Below, in pieces: positions 7,702-15,195 of a DNA stretch of 16,632 nucleotides. The position numbers and the translations under genes were made by a program. Location: the NCBI GenBank assembly GCA_035286365.1, contig DATHJZ010000275.1, positions 1-16,632 of the forward strand, read 5' to 3'. Within the stretch, counting starts at the first letter, position 1; every line of letters starts with the position of its first letter. Source of the stretch: CADEED01 sp035286365. GTDB lineage: Bacteria > Pseudomonadota > Gammaproteobacteria > Steroidobacterales > Steroidobacteraceae. The notes under the pieces were generated by a model that was not told where the DNA came from, searched no databases, and saw only the letters and a program-made list of their open reading frames with translations.

Positions 7702-10700
7702 TTAGAACTTGTAGCGGGCTCCCAGTCCATAACGAGCACCCTGGTCTTCCAGGCGCCACAGCTGCTTGTCCGAGCGACCGTGCCAGCGCACGTCCTCGCC
7801 CGTCAGATTGATGGCTTCGAACGTCACCGCGAGATGATCGTTGATGTCATATCCGACAGAGAAGTCGATCTGGTCGTAAGCCTCGACATAGATCGGGTTT
7901 CTGAAGCTGCCCTGGTTGATGTTCGACAGGAACTCGTCACGCCAGTTGTAGGCGAGACGGGCCGAGAGGCCGAACTTCTCGAACATGAGCACCCCGTTGG
8001 CCGAGTCGGACAGACCCAACAAGGCAAACTGGTTCACGTTCGGATCGCTGGTCACGTCGTAGCCGATATCGCCGCGGACGACCGTGTAGTTCGCGAGAAC
8101 GCCGAACCCCGTGTCGCCGAAGAAGTACTGGCCACCGAACTCGAAGCCATGGATCTTGGCCTTCTTGTTGTTGACTGGCGTGTTGACCGCGAAACTCCAG
8201 AGCGGATCTTCAGCCGTCGGCAGGACGTCGTACTTGGTCGCGAACGCAACGTGCTGCGCGTTCGAGCCGTTGTAGTTCAACGTCGTGCCATCGGCCTGAT
8301 ACCAGCCGCCCGTCCAGGTCCCGTTGGCGTCCGTGAAGGTGCCGGGGTTTTCTGCCATCGCGATCGCGGTGAACAACGCCGAGTCGTCACGTGCGAAGCC
8401 ATTGGCCGTGAGGAAATCGAGCGCCGCCTGCGCACGCGGCCCCCCCGTCTCATCGCGGATGCCGAACAGGTTGATGTTCTGCACCGAGTTGCCGATGAAG
8501 TTATCGACGTTCTTGAGGAACGCACCGGCCGACACGTAACCCGAATCGGAGAAGTAATACTCCAACGACAGGTCGAAGTTATCCGACTCGAGCGGCAGCA
8601 GGCCAGGGTTGTTCTGGTTGCCGCCCGGGGTGAATCCGTTCAGCGTCGAGCCGCCCGGACCGCCCGGGTTCGAGCCCGCCGAAAGGCTGCCGTATCCGGC
8701 GCGCGCAATCGTCTTGCTGTACGAGAAACGACCCTTGATCGCATCCGTGATCGCGATGTCGAAATCGAGGTTCGGCAACAGGTTGTGATAGCTGCCATCG
8801 CCACGAATCAGAGTCTCGCTGCCGACGTCCGGACGTTCCACGCGGAAGTCGTTGTCGTCCTGCCAGCTCACCGCAGACGGTACGAGCACGCTGTTCAACG
8901 ACTGGACCGTGGTCTCTTCGTAACGCGCGCCGACCACCACGTTCGAGGCCATGCTGCCCAGGTCGAACTTCAGCGCGAGTTGCGCGTAGACGGCCTGCGT
9001 TTTTTCCCCAACGATGCTGTTCGTGCCGAAGCCGGGGTTGAATCTCAGCTGACCATCCGTAGACGAATTCTCAGACCAGTTCGTGTAGCCGTGGTCAATC
9101 GCCCATTGTCCGAGCACGTCCGCGTTGCCCTTCCAGCCACCACTCGGAGCGCCAACCGGATTGAAGTCGTCGAAGGCACCCGTGAGGCTGAACGGCGTCA
9201 GCAAGGCCACCATGTCAGGCACGGTGCCCGAGTCGCCAACACCCCAGTCGCCCAGGGCCATGTAGCCACCCGAGGAGCGCTGGTGCGATTCCATCTTGCG
9301 GGTTTCAACACCGAAACCAAAACTCGAGCCGCCTTCAAACATGAGCTTGCCATCGATGCGAGCCTGCTTGATGTCGGTCTGCTGATCCTGGTAGCCGATG
9401 CGCAGCACCTGCGAGCCCAGGCTGCTTTGATCGAAGCTGTAGTCCGGGTTGCCGTTCGCGTTGTTGTAGGCGTCAACCTGGTTCGGGAACAACGTACGAC
9501 CCGCGATGGGCAGGCCATTGTTGAACTGGAACGTCTGCGTCCAGAAGTTGGTTGAATTGACGCAACTGTTGCTGGGCACATCCAGCTGCAAACAGGTGCT
9601 CGGCACCTTGCCGGCCAGGCTGAACGCCGTCTCGCCGCCGCCGGTGATCGGATCGTCGGGCAAGCTGCGCGCACGCGAGTTGTGGAAGTCGAACCCGAGG
9701 CTGAAATTGTCGGCGACACTCCAGGCCGCGTTGAATCCCAGCGAACGCAGGTCGTTCTTCTGCTCGCGATGCTGCTGCTCGTAACCGAAGTCCTTGCTGG
9801 AGCCCGTGAACTCGTGCAACAGGACCGGGGTCGCGACGTCTTCACCCGTGTCGAACACGATATGGTCGAAGCCATTGCGCTGCAGCCACACGGTCTGCTC
9901 ACCGCGATCTTCGGTGATGTCCTGCTGGGCGAACGTGATGTCCGTCGTCAGGACCAGTGAATCGATCGGTGCGAACTGAACGGTCAACTGCGCGTTGATG
10001 CGCTCACGCTCGGCGTCCGAGAACGCGTAACGGATGTCGTTCGGAATGCCGTAGAGCTGGCCGTCGGCCGGAGCATTCTCGACATTGAGGGCGATGCCGT
10101 TGTCGTTCGGATTGATCGCACTCGGCGCGAACAGCGGGCCAGCCGAGATGTTGTTGGCCATGTTGTTCGCGTCCCACGCCTGGATATGCCAGTCGTTGAC
10201 CGTCGAAGTCGAAGAACCGAAATCGCGCTTCTGGTAGCTGGCCGACAGTCCGATGCCGAACATCTTGCTGTCGGTCGCGTAGCTAAAGATACCCGACACT
10301 TCAGGCGTGATGTCATCACCGGTGCGATTGGTCGTGTCGTCGACCAGCTTGGCGCCGAAGTTGAGCACCAGGCCGTCGTTGTCGAACGGACGCGCAGTAC
10401 GCACGTTGATGGACGCGCCGATGCCGCCCGTCGCGATGTCCGCGCGACCCGTCTTGTACACCTCGACCGCGCTGATCGATTCAGCCGCGAGGTTCGCGAA
10501 GTTGAACGAACGCGAATTGCCGGCCGCGCCGCCAATGATGGAGTCGCCGCCGCCGAATGCGTCAGCTGACGGCATCTGGCGGCCGTTCAACGTAACCATG
10601 TTGAACTGCGGGCCGAAGCCGCGGGCCGTGACGGTCGCGCCTTCGCCGTTGCGACGGTCGATCGACACGCCGGTGATGCGCTGCAGAGCTTCGGACAGGT

Positions 10701-10935
10701 TGGTGTCCGGGAACTTGCCGATGTCTTCCGCGTTGATCGCGTCGACGACGCCGATCGCTTCACGCTTGGTTTCCATCGAAGCTTTCAAGCTTCCGCGCAG
10801 ACCTGTGACGACCACTTCTTCGAGTTCTTCACTCGCTTGTTCCTGGGCGAACACAGGGTTGATGAGCACTGCACCACCAACGATGGTGAACAGCGCCTTC
10901 GAAGTTATAGGCAAAGCCTTGGGATTGAATTTCAT
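7702..10935 (-). CDS. TonB-dependent outer-membrane receptor (Xanthomonas/Caulobacter carbohydrate type)
   Basis: A 1077-residue receptor. A Sec signal (MKFNPKALP... hydrophobic core, likely cut after PVFA at residue 30) is followed by a TonB-box-like EEVVVTG (39-45) and GLRGSLKAS. The plug domain (about 58-175) contains AEDIGKFPDTNLSEALQRI, TGVSIDRRNGEG and VTARGFGPQFNMVTLNGR. A 22-strand barrel ends in aromatic Phe (ARYGLGARYKF), as outer-membrane insertion requires. The size and plug wording fit the Xanthomonas-Caulobacter receptor class (TIGR01782), most members of which are thought to take up oligosaccharides. The frame is open to a GTG at 10956, but that reading places the Shine-Dalgarno GGAGGAG inside codons 2-4; the ATG at 10933-10935 is therefore the start. 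XylR-like sites upstream suggest a xylan-derived ligand, which is inference. Confidence 0.92.
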   Translation of the reverse strand: MKFNPKALPITSKALFTIVGGAVLINPVFAQEQASEELEEVVVTGLRGSLKASMETKREAIGVVDAINAEDIGKFPDTNLSEALQRITGVSIDRRNGEGATVTARGFGPQFNMVTLNGRQMPSADAFGGGDSIIGGAAGNSRSFNFANLAAESISAVEVYKTGRADIATGGIGASINVRTARPFDNDGLVLNFGAKLVDDTTNRTGDDITPEVSGIFSYATDSKMFGIGLSASYQKRDFGSSTSTVNDWHIQAWDANNMANNISAGPLFAPSAINPNDNGIALNVENAPADGQLYGIPNDIRYAFSDAERERINAQLTVQFAPIDSLVLTTDITFAQQDITEDRGEQTVWLQRNGFDHIVFDTGEDVATPVLLHEFTGSSKDFGYEQQHREQKNDLRSLGFNAAWSVADNFSLGFDFHNSRARSLPDDPITGGGETAFSLAGKVPSTCLQLDVPSNSCVNSTNFWTQTFQFNNGLPIAGRTLFPNQVDAYNNANGNPDYSFDQSSLGSQVLRIGYQDQQTDIKQARIDGKLMFEGGSSFGFGVETRKMESHQRSSGGYMALGDWGVGDSGTVPDMVALLTPFSLTGAFDDFNPVGAPSGGWKGNADVLGQWAIDHGYTNWSENSSTDGQLRFNPGFGTNSIVGEKTQAVYAQLALKFDLGSMASNVVVGARYEETTVQSLNSVLVPSAVSWQDDNDFRVERPDVGSETLIRGDGSYHNLLPNLDFDIAITDAIKGRFSYSKTIARAGYGSLSAGSNPGGPGGSTLNGFTPGGNQNNPGLLPLESDNFDLSLEYYFSDSGYVSAGAFLKNVDNFIGNSVQNINLFGIRDETGGPRAQAALDFLTANGFARDDSALFTAIAMAENPGTFTDANGTWTGGWYQADGTTLNYNGSNAQHVAFATKYDVLPTAEDPLWSFAVNTPVNNKKAKIHGFEFGGQYFFGDTGFGVLANYTVVRGDIGYDVTSDPNVNQFALLGLSDSANGVLMFEKFGLSARLAYNWRDEFLSNINQGSFRNPIYVEAYDQIDFSVGYDINDHLAVTFEAINLTGEDVRWHGRSDKQLWRLEDQGARYGLGARYKF

Positions 10936-11443
10936 AGTCAGATGTCTCCTCCGCACTCGTACATCTATTCGTTTAGAAAAACCGGGATCAACTGTTGAAC
11001 AAAAAAACCGGACCTAACAAAAGGTGGATCGAGAAAGGATTGCGTCGACGATGGCGACAAAACGGAGGGGAATCTGCCGAGATCGCAGATCCAAAAGGCG
11101 CGCGAACGGCGCCCGAATGGCTGATTGCAGCAATGCGCAAAGTGGCGAGTCCCCCTCGATACTGCAGCGGAGGATATTCACCCTGTGTACTAAAGTCCAC
11201 GGCTAATTCCGTGGTTTTGCGAAGACATTTCCAAGGACAATAGAAGTGTCTTTTTTTAATTAAATCATCAATTTACGAATTAATGACAGACAAAACCCAA
11301 ATTCGGGCCGGCTTTTGTCGCGCAAAAATTGACGAAAAAAACAACAACTTTTGCGAGCGCTACCGTAAAAAAATGCGAGCGCTACCGTAAATTGATGCTA
11401 GCGCTACCGGAAATCCGGCTGAAAGGCGCCGGGATTCGGCGGA
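10936..11443 (-). other. Gene-free region: receptor leader and promoter region
   Basis: About 508 bases with no convincing gene. From the receptor start outward it holds the Shine-Dalgarno GGAGGAG, a GC-mixed leader (10960-11220), a hairpin CCACGG-CTAATT-CCGTGG (11197-11214), an AT-rich tract (about 11240-11345, including TTTTTTTAATTAAAT), and the three AGCGCT sites at 11352-11409. Short open frames exist on both strands at 10988-11243, but they lack family resemblance. No classic -35/-10 pair stands out; the AT-rich tract is the most likely promoter location, implying a leader of roughly 280 bases or more. A weak hairpin CGCCG-GGATT-CGGCG at 11427-11441 lies just past the stop of the upstream gene and is not a convincing terminator. 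Confidence 0.6.
11352..11409. promoter_or_regulatory. Three tandem XylR-box-like operators at 22-base spacing
   Basis: TGCGAGCGCTACCG (11352-11365), the same again (11374-11387) and TGCTAGCGCTACCG (11396-11409), each centred on AGCGCT and repeating every 22 bases, that is two helical turns. The XylR box described in Xanthomonas campestris, as I recall it, is TGGTAGCGCTAACA; its reverse complement TGTTAGCGCTACCA differs from the third copy at 2 positions and from the other two at 3. Central-CG palindromes of this sort are bound by LacI-family repressors. The third copy has the most symmetric core (TAGCGCTA). No regulator gene is in the window, and I saw no other copy in it. Confidence 0.7.
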
Positions 11444-12130
11444 TCAGGCTATGAAGCCGTTCAGGGAAAGTCGCCCGGTGCGCGGGTTCGAATCCACCGC
11501 GAACGGCAGCGCGATGCTGCCTGAATGCAATGAGTTGCGGCGGTACACCAGCATGCGGTTGAAGACGCCCGCTTCACTGCGCACCTGCTCGTACAGCGCG
11601 GTGCTGCCGTTGATGTAGCCGACGTCAGGTTTGTTAGGACCGGACTTTTCGGCTTCAACGCGTTCGAAGTATTCGGTCCTTCGTTCCTGGGTGACTACCT
11701 CGAACCCAGTGTGCCGATGCCGGTAGAACGCCGTGCCGCCGTGGTCGCGCTTGAATAGATAGTGAACGAATGCGAGTTCCGTGCCGAGCACCGAGTCGAT
11801 GTGCGGAATGCATTGCAGGTGCGCGAGGTTCTCCGGCGCAGTGGTGACGAGCGAGAAATAGCACGCCGTGAATCGCAGTCGTCCCTGCAGCCCGAAGGTC
11901 TCGGTGAACAGGCCGCGCATCTGATCGAGCACGAAATGCTGGTAACTCAACGGCGCCTTGGCGCGAATTCCGGGGTAGTAGCTCACGACGTCGCCATAGG
12001 GTTTGCCGGCAGCGGCATCCACGAGCTCGTCGGGGTTCGCGACCAGATTGTCGATGACCAGCAGCGGCGCCTGCTCGCGACCGATGGCCAGCTTCTGCAC
12101 GGTAATGTCGGGATGAGACGTCAAGTGCAC
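11444..12130 (-). CDS. DUF6445 family protein, putative 2OG-Fe(II) oxygenase-like (copy 1)
   Basis: A 228-residue protein of the DUF6445 type. The order of likely metal and cosubstrate residues resembles a 2-oxoglutarate/Fe(II) dioxygenase: PHID (His110, Asp112), GGTAFYRHR at 131-139, then NSLHSG (His202) and NPRTGRLSLN (Arg217/Arg220). The HxD...H...R assignment is mine from spacing and conservation with the second copy, not from a known structure. Substrate unknown. It follows the halogenase gene by 16 bases and is last in that operon. The frame starts at a GTG (12128-12130) with a poor Shine-Dalgarno; a somewhat later start is possible. There is no signal peptide, so it acts in the cytoplasm. 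Confidence 0.78.
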   Translation of the reverse strand: MHLTSHPDITVQKLAIGREQAPLLVIDNLVANPDELVDAAAGKPYGDVVSYYPGIRAKAPLSYQHFVLDQMRGLFTETFGLQGRLRFTACYFSLVTTAPENLAHLQCIPHIDSVLGTELAFVHYLFKRDHGGTAFYRHRHTGFEVVTQERRTEYFERVEAEKSGPNKPDVGYINGSTALYEQVRSEAGVFNRMLVYRRNSLHSGSIALPFAVDSNPRTGRLSLNGFIA

Positions 12131-12146
12131 GGGCGCGACCGCGGAG

Positions 12147-13646
12147 TCAGTTCCAGACGCTGGTGCTCGCCTTGCAGTACTGGTTCACGAATTCCTGGTG
12201 AACCGGCATGCGGGCGACGGTTTGCGCGATCGATGCGCGGTACTCGGCGAGAAATTTCTTGAGCTCCTCGTCGCCGAGGATGCGTGCGGCGTGGTGATAG
12301 GACTTGGGAAGGATGCGCTGCCCCAGCATGACCTGAGCCCACGAATCCACGCGGAAGAGCTCGCTGTCGCCCTGGAACGCATAGGCGCTCTCCTTGAACA
12401 TTTCGATCCGGCGCGCGAGCGACTCGGGGATCGGCATATCGCGGCAGTGCCGCCAGAATGGCGTGTCGTCGCGTTGCGTCGCGTGGTAGTGCAGCACGAC
12501 GAAATCGCGGGTCTTCTCCATTTCGAAGCGCGCGATTTCGTTGTACTGATCGATCATTGGCTGCTGCACGCCGTCGAATGGGAACAGGTGCAGCAGGCGC
12601 GTCACACCGACGATCATCAGATGAATGCTGGTGGATTCGAGCGGTTCGATGAAGCCGCTCGAAAGTCCGAGCGCGACCACGTTCTTGTTCCACACCTGGC
12701 GGCGACGTCCGGTCTGAAACTTGAGAATGCGCGGCATGGTAAGCGGCTTGCCATCGATAGCGGCGACGAGTTCTTCTTTTGCGGCTTCATCGGACTCGAA
12801 CTGGCTGCTGAAGACCAGGCCATTGCCGACACGATGCTGCAGCGGAATACACCAGCGCCAGCCTGAATCGTGCGCAATGGCACGAGTCATCGGCTGCGCG
12901 GGTGAGGTAAGTTCGGTCTGTACCGCTGCGGCGCTGTCACAGGGCAACCACTGCGACCAGTTTTCATAGCCGGTCTTCAGCGTCTGTTCGATCAGCAGGC
13001 CGCGAAAACCCGTGCAATCGATGAACAGCTCGCCTTCGATCTCTTGCCCGGAATGCAGTACGAGAGAGTCGATGAATCCGGATTCCGAATCCTGCTTCAC
13101 TTCCTTGATCTTGCCTTCGATGCGTTTGATGCCGAAACCTTCGGCGAACCGCCGCAAAAATCTGGCGTATTGCCCGGCGTCGAAGTGATAAGCGAAGTTG
13201 ATATCCACGTCTTTGGCCGTCGCGAACTTGCCGGCCTTCGCGGCCTGCAATTCAAAGCAGTATTCGCCGAGCTCCGATTGCACGCCCAGCTCGAGGCTGC
13301 GCAACCAGAAATTGTGGAATTCACACATCCAGGTCGGCTTTCCGTTCCGGCCGAACGAATGGATGTAGCGATCGCCCTTTTGTCCCCAATTCTCAAACAA
13401 GATGCCGAGCTTGAACGTTGCCGCCGTGGCTCGCATGAACTCCTGCTCGTCGATCTGCAGCAATTTGTGGAACACCCGAATGGGCGGAATGGTCGCCTCG
13501 CCGACACCGATCGTGCCGATTTCATCCGATTCGATCAGCGTGATGTCGAGCAGCTTCCCGAGCTGACTGGAAATTGCCGCCGCTGCGAGCCAGCCCGCAG
13601 TGCCGCCGCCGGCGATCACCACTCTCTTGACTGCTCGCGTTCTCAT
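12147..13646 (-). CDS. Flavin-dependent tryptophan halogenase family protein
   Basis: A 499-residue member of the tryptophan halogenase family (PF04820). Motifs are the FAD-binding GGGTAGWLAA (13-22), GVGEATIPP (48-55), Lys79 in ATFKLGI at exactly the position of the catalytic Lys79 of PrnA, the WRWCIP form of the WxWxIP motif (263-268), and the SGFIEPLEST segment (330-339) with Glu337/Ser338, probably equivalent to PrnA Glu346/Ser347. All signature residues for halogenation are thus present. In a TonB-receptor/SapC setting these proteins have no demonstrated substrate, and no biosynthetic genes or flavin reductase are seen nearby, so classic free-tryptophan chlorination is doubtful. The frame is open from a TTG at 13649; the ATG at 13646, overlapping the previous stop as TGATG, is preferred. 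Confidence 0.9.
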   Translation of the reverse strand: MRTRAVKRVVIAGGGTAGWLAAAAISSQLGKLLDITLIESDEIGTIGVGEATIPPIRVFHKLLQIDEQEFMRATAATFKLGILFENWGQKGDRYIHSFGRNGKPTWMCEFHNFWLRSLELGVQSELGEYCFELQAAKAGKFATAKDVDINFAYHFDAGQYARFLRRFAEGFGIKRIEGKIKEVKQDSESGFIDSLVLHSGQEIEGELFIDCTGFRGLLIEQTLKTGYENWSQWLPCDSAAAVQTELTSPAQPMTRAIAHDSGWRWCIPLQHRVGNGLVFSSQFESDEAAKEELVAAIDGKPLTMPRILKFQTGRRRQVWNKNVVALGLSSGFIEPLESTSIHLMIVGVTRLLHLFPFDGVQQPMIDQYNEIARFEMEKTRDFVVLHYHATQRDDTPFWRHCRDMPIPESLARRIEMFKESAYAFQGDSELFRVDSWAQVMLGQRILPKSYHHAARILGDEELKKFLAEYRASIAQTVARMPVHQEFVNQYCKASTSVWN

Positions 13647-14668
13647 CAACGATTCAGTTTGTTTATCAGCATGGCGCGGATGAATCGCGCCTGGGTTTCG
13701 TCGATCGGCGCGAGCACACCGCGCGCGGGCGCGGGAACATGTTCCGCTGCACGTGCCGACGGACCGAAGACGTAGTACTCGAACACCTCACGCCAGGCCT
13801 CCTTTTCCGCCGCGGGGCGGTCGCGAATGGACCACATCGCGTGGTAGAGCGCGTTCAAAGGCGTGGGAACGTAGTCAGCTGAGGCGGTCCACCAATAGTT
13901 GACGAGTGTATTGAAAGGACTCAAACCCTCGACGTGGTGCCACCACATCGCGGGAATGAAGATTGCGTCGCCTGGCTCGAGGACCGCCGAATATCCCGCC
14001 GCAATTGCGTCGCGAAATCGGGGAAACCGCGTGAAGTCCGGGTTCGCAAAGTCGACCACACTGATCGCCTGGCCGCCGGGGGTCGGGTCCATGGGTCCCG
14101 GGTAAAGATTGGCGATCTGGTCGGGCGGAAACATCGTGAATCGGCGGCTGCCGACGGCGCAGCACGCCAGGTTGTTCGGCGCGTCGTAGTGACAGGACGC
14201 GATGGTGCGATTGCCGATCCATATTGCCGGCGGAGCATTCACGTTGAGTGCCGCAAAGCCGACGTCATTGTCCTTGCGGAATCCCGGCAGATAGAGATCC
14301 ACGATGGTGGAACCAATGTAGATCGTCGGCGGCTGCTCTTGGTCCAGGTGCGAACGAATCTGATCCAGCACTTCGGCCAGCTTGATGCGCCGGGCTTCGA
14401 AATTGAGATTCGTGAAGTCATCGTTATAGAAGAGGCGGCCGCGCGCTTCCGGGCCGGCAAACGACGCAGAGAGTGGTTTTCCGTTGTCGAACGAGCGCAG
14501 GTAATTCATCGCGTCGTCGGTCGAGCGGAGGCCGGCGCGAACCAGACCCCAGCTGCGGACGAGTCCTTTGAGCACGGTGGGCTTGCCAACCGAAAGCAGC
14601 TCCTCCAGGGGCAATTGGTCCGGCTCGCATCCTTCGAGCACCCGCACTTCGTTGCTGACCTTGATCAT
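13646..14668 (-). CDS. Cupin-like/JmjC-fold protein, FIH-type 2OG-Fe(II) hydroxylase homologue
   Basis: A 340-residue cupin_8/JmjC-type protein. The metal triad is visible as His160-x-Asp162 in CHYDAPNN and His245 in MWWHHVEGL. The stretch RRFTMFPPDQ..NLYPGP...DF.NPDF.RFPRF parallels human FIH (KRCILFPPDQ...YP...VDFDNPDYERFPNF, from memory), with Arg175 at the place of the 2OG-binding Lys214. This makes a 2-oxoglutarate-dependent hydroxylase likely; proteins, amino acids or small molecules could be the substrate. It heads the - strand operon and its stop overlaps the halogenase start by one base. The frame reaches a TTG at 14677; the ATG at 14668 is chosen although neither has a strong Shine-Dalgarno. 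Confidence 0.85.
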   Translation of the reverse strand: MIKVSNEVRVLEGCEPDQLPLEELLSVGKPTVLKGLVRSWGLVRAGLRSTDDAMNYLRSFDNGKPLSASFAGPEARGRLFYNDDFTNLNFEARRIKLAEVLDQIRSHLDQEQPPTIYIGSTIVDLYLPGFRKDNDVGFAALNVNAPPAIWIGNRTIASCHYDAPNNLACCAVGSRRFTMFPPDQIANLYPGPMDPTPGGQAISVVDFANPDFTRFPRFRDAIAAGYSAVLEPGDAIFIPAMWWHHVEGLSPFNTLVNYWWTASADYVPTPLNALYHAMWSIRDRPAAEKEAWREVFEYYVFGPSARAAEHVPAPARGVLAPIDETQARFIRAMLINKLNR

Positions 14669-14690
14669 GGGCAGCAATTTTATGCCACTG

Positions 14691-14706
14691 CGCGCCTGTC
14701 GGCGCG
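14691..14706. promoter_or_regulatory. Inverted repeat in the divergent intergenic region
   Basis: CGCGCC-TGTC-GGCGCG is a perfect 6-base-pair hairpin or operator-like dyad in the 80 bases between the cupin gene (- strand) and the DUF1851 gene (+ strand). Any promoters for both transcripts must be within or near these 80 bases unless the - strand genes are read from upstream. Function not established. Confidence 0.35.
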
Positions 14707-14748
14707 ACGTGCTGAAATGCGCAGGCCTCGAGATGAGCGGGCGAAGAA

Positions 14749-15195
14749 ATGAATATTCGAGATTTCTTGATCGACCCCGCAGGAAAGGACTGGGACCGGC
14801 TGCTTGGCTACTGGCGGCCGCCGCTGCGTCCGGATGCCACCTTGTGGTTTGCGAATCTGCTGGGTGACGCCTTTCTCGTGACCGCAGGTGGTGCGGTCGA
14901 GTGGCTCACGGTGGGAACCGGCGCCCTGTCCGCTCTCGCGCAGAGCCGGGAAGAATTCGCGCGGTTGCTCGACCAGCGCGAGAACGCTGACGCCTGGCTC
15001 AGGATTTCGCTCGTCGAAGACTGTCGCAAGGCAGGGATCGAGCTCGCGGCCGACGAATGTTACGGATTCAGGATTCCGCCACCACTGCTCGGAAAGTACG
15101 AAGTCTCGAACCTGCAGCCCGCGAACATCTATTCGCACTACTCGTGGCTCGCTCACATCACCAGGCAGGACGAAATCTACTGGACGGGTGATTAG
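14749..15195 (+). CDS. DUF1851-type (T6SS immunity Tdi1 C-terminal-like) small protein
   Basis: A 148-residue soluble protein. The N-terminus reads as an immunity/GAD-like region (DWDRLLGYWRPPL, LWFANLLGDAFLV, VEWLTVGTG). The C-terminal part CYGFRIPPPLLGKYEVSN, then NIYSHYSWLAHI, resembles DUF1851/Tdi1-C proteins (family pattern F/YGFK.PP.LGG.Y...N......VH.S...QI). Some relatives protect against type VI toxins, but many are orphans without a toxin; no toxin gene is present here. It runs against the surrounding genes. It starts 80 bases from the divergent cupin gene, with GAAGAA just before the ATG, and its stop overlaps the convergent DUF6445 stop by 4 bases. Family call moderately sure, function unknown. 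Confidence 0.68.
   Translation: MNIRDFLIDPAGKDWDRLLGYWRPPLRPDATLWFANLLGDAFLVTAGGAVEWLTVGTGALSALAQSREEFARLLDQRENADAWLRISLVEDCRKAGIELAADECYGFRIPPPLLGKYEVSNLQPANIYSHYSWLAHITRQDEIYWTGD

Noticed and set aside
6988..9555. 855-codon open frame on the + strand across SapC and the TonB receptor
   Set aside because: Antisense shadow of two well-supported genes; composition is Arg/Val/Glu-rich with no recognisable domain, typical of GC-rich opposite-strand frames.
11197..11220. CCACGG/CCGTGG hairpin followed by TTTT as a + strand terminator
   Set aside because: No + strand gene ends nearby, the stem is only 6 base pairs and the T-run is short; noted only as leader structure.
10988..11243. Small open frames on both strands upstream of the receptor
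   Set aside because: No family resemblance, basic random-like composition and they oppose each other; treated as leader sequence.
11352..11409. Repeat array as a CRISPR
   Set aside because: Only three units with 22-base period and spacers of about 8 bases of A-rich sequence; too short for spacers and palindromic like operators.
12147..13646. Halogenase as sign of an antibiotic or secondary-metabolite cluster
   Set aside because: No NRPS, PKS, tryptophan-oxidising or export genes are present; the TonB receptor/SapC neighbours fit the receptor-linked halogenase-like group instead.
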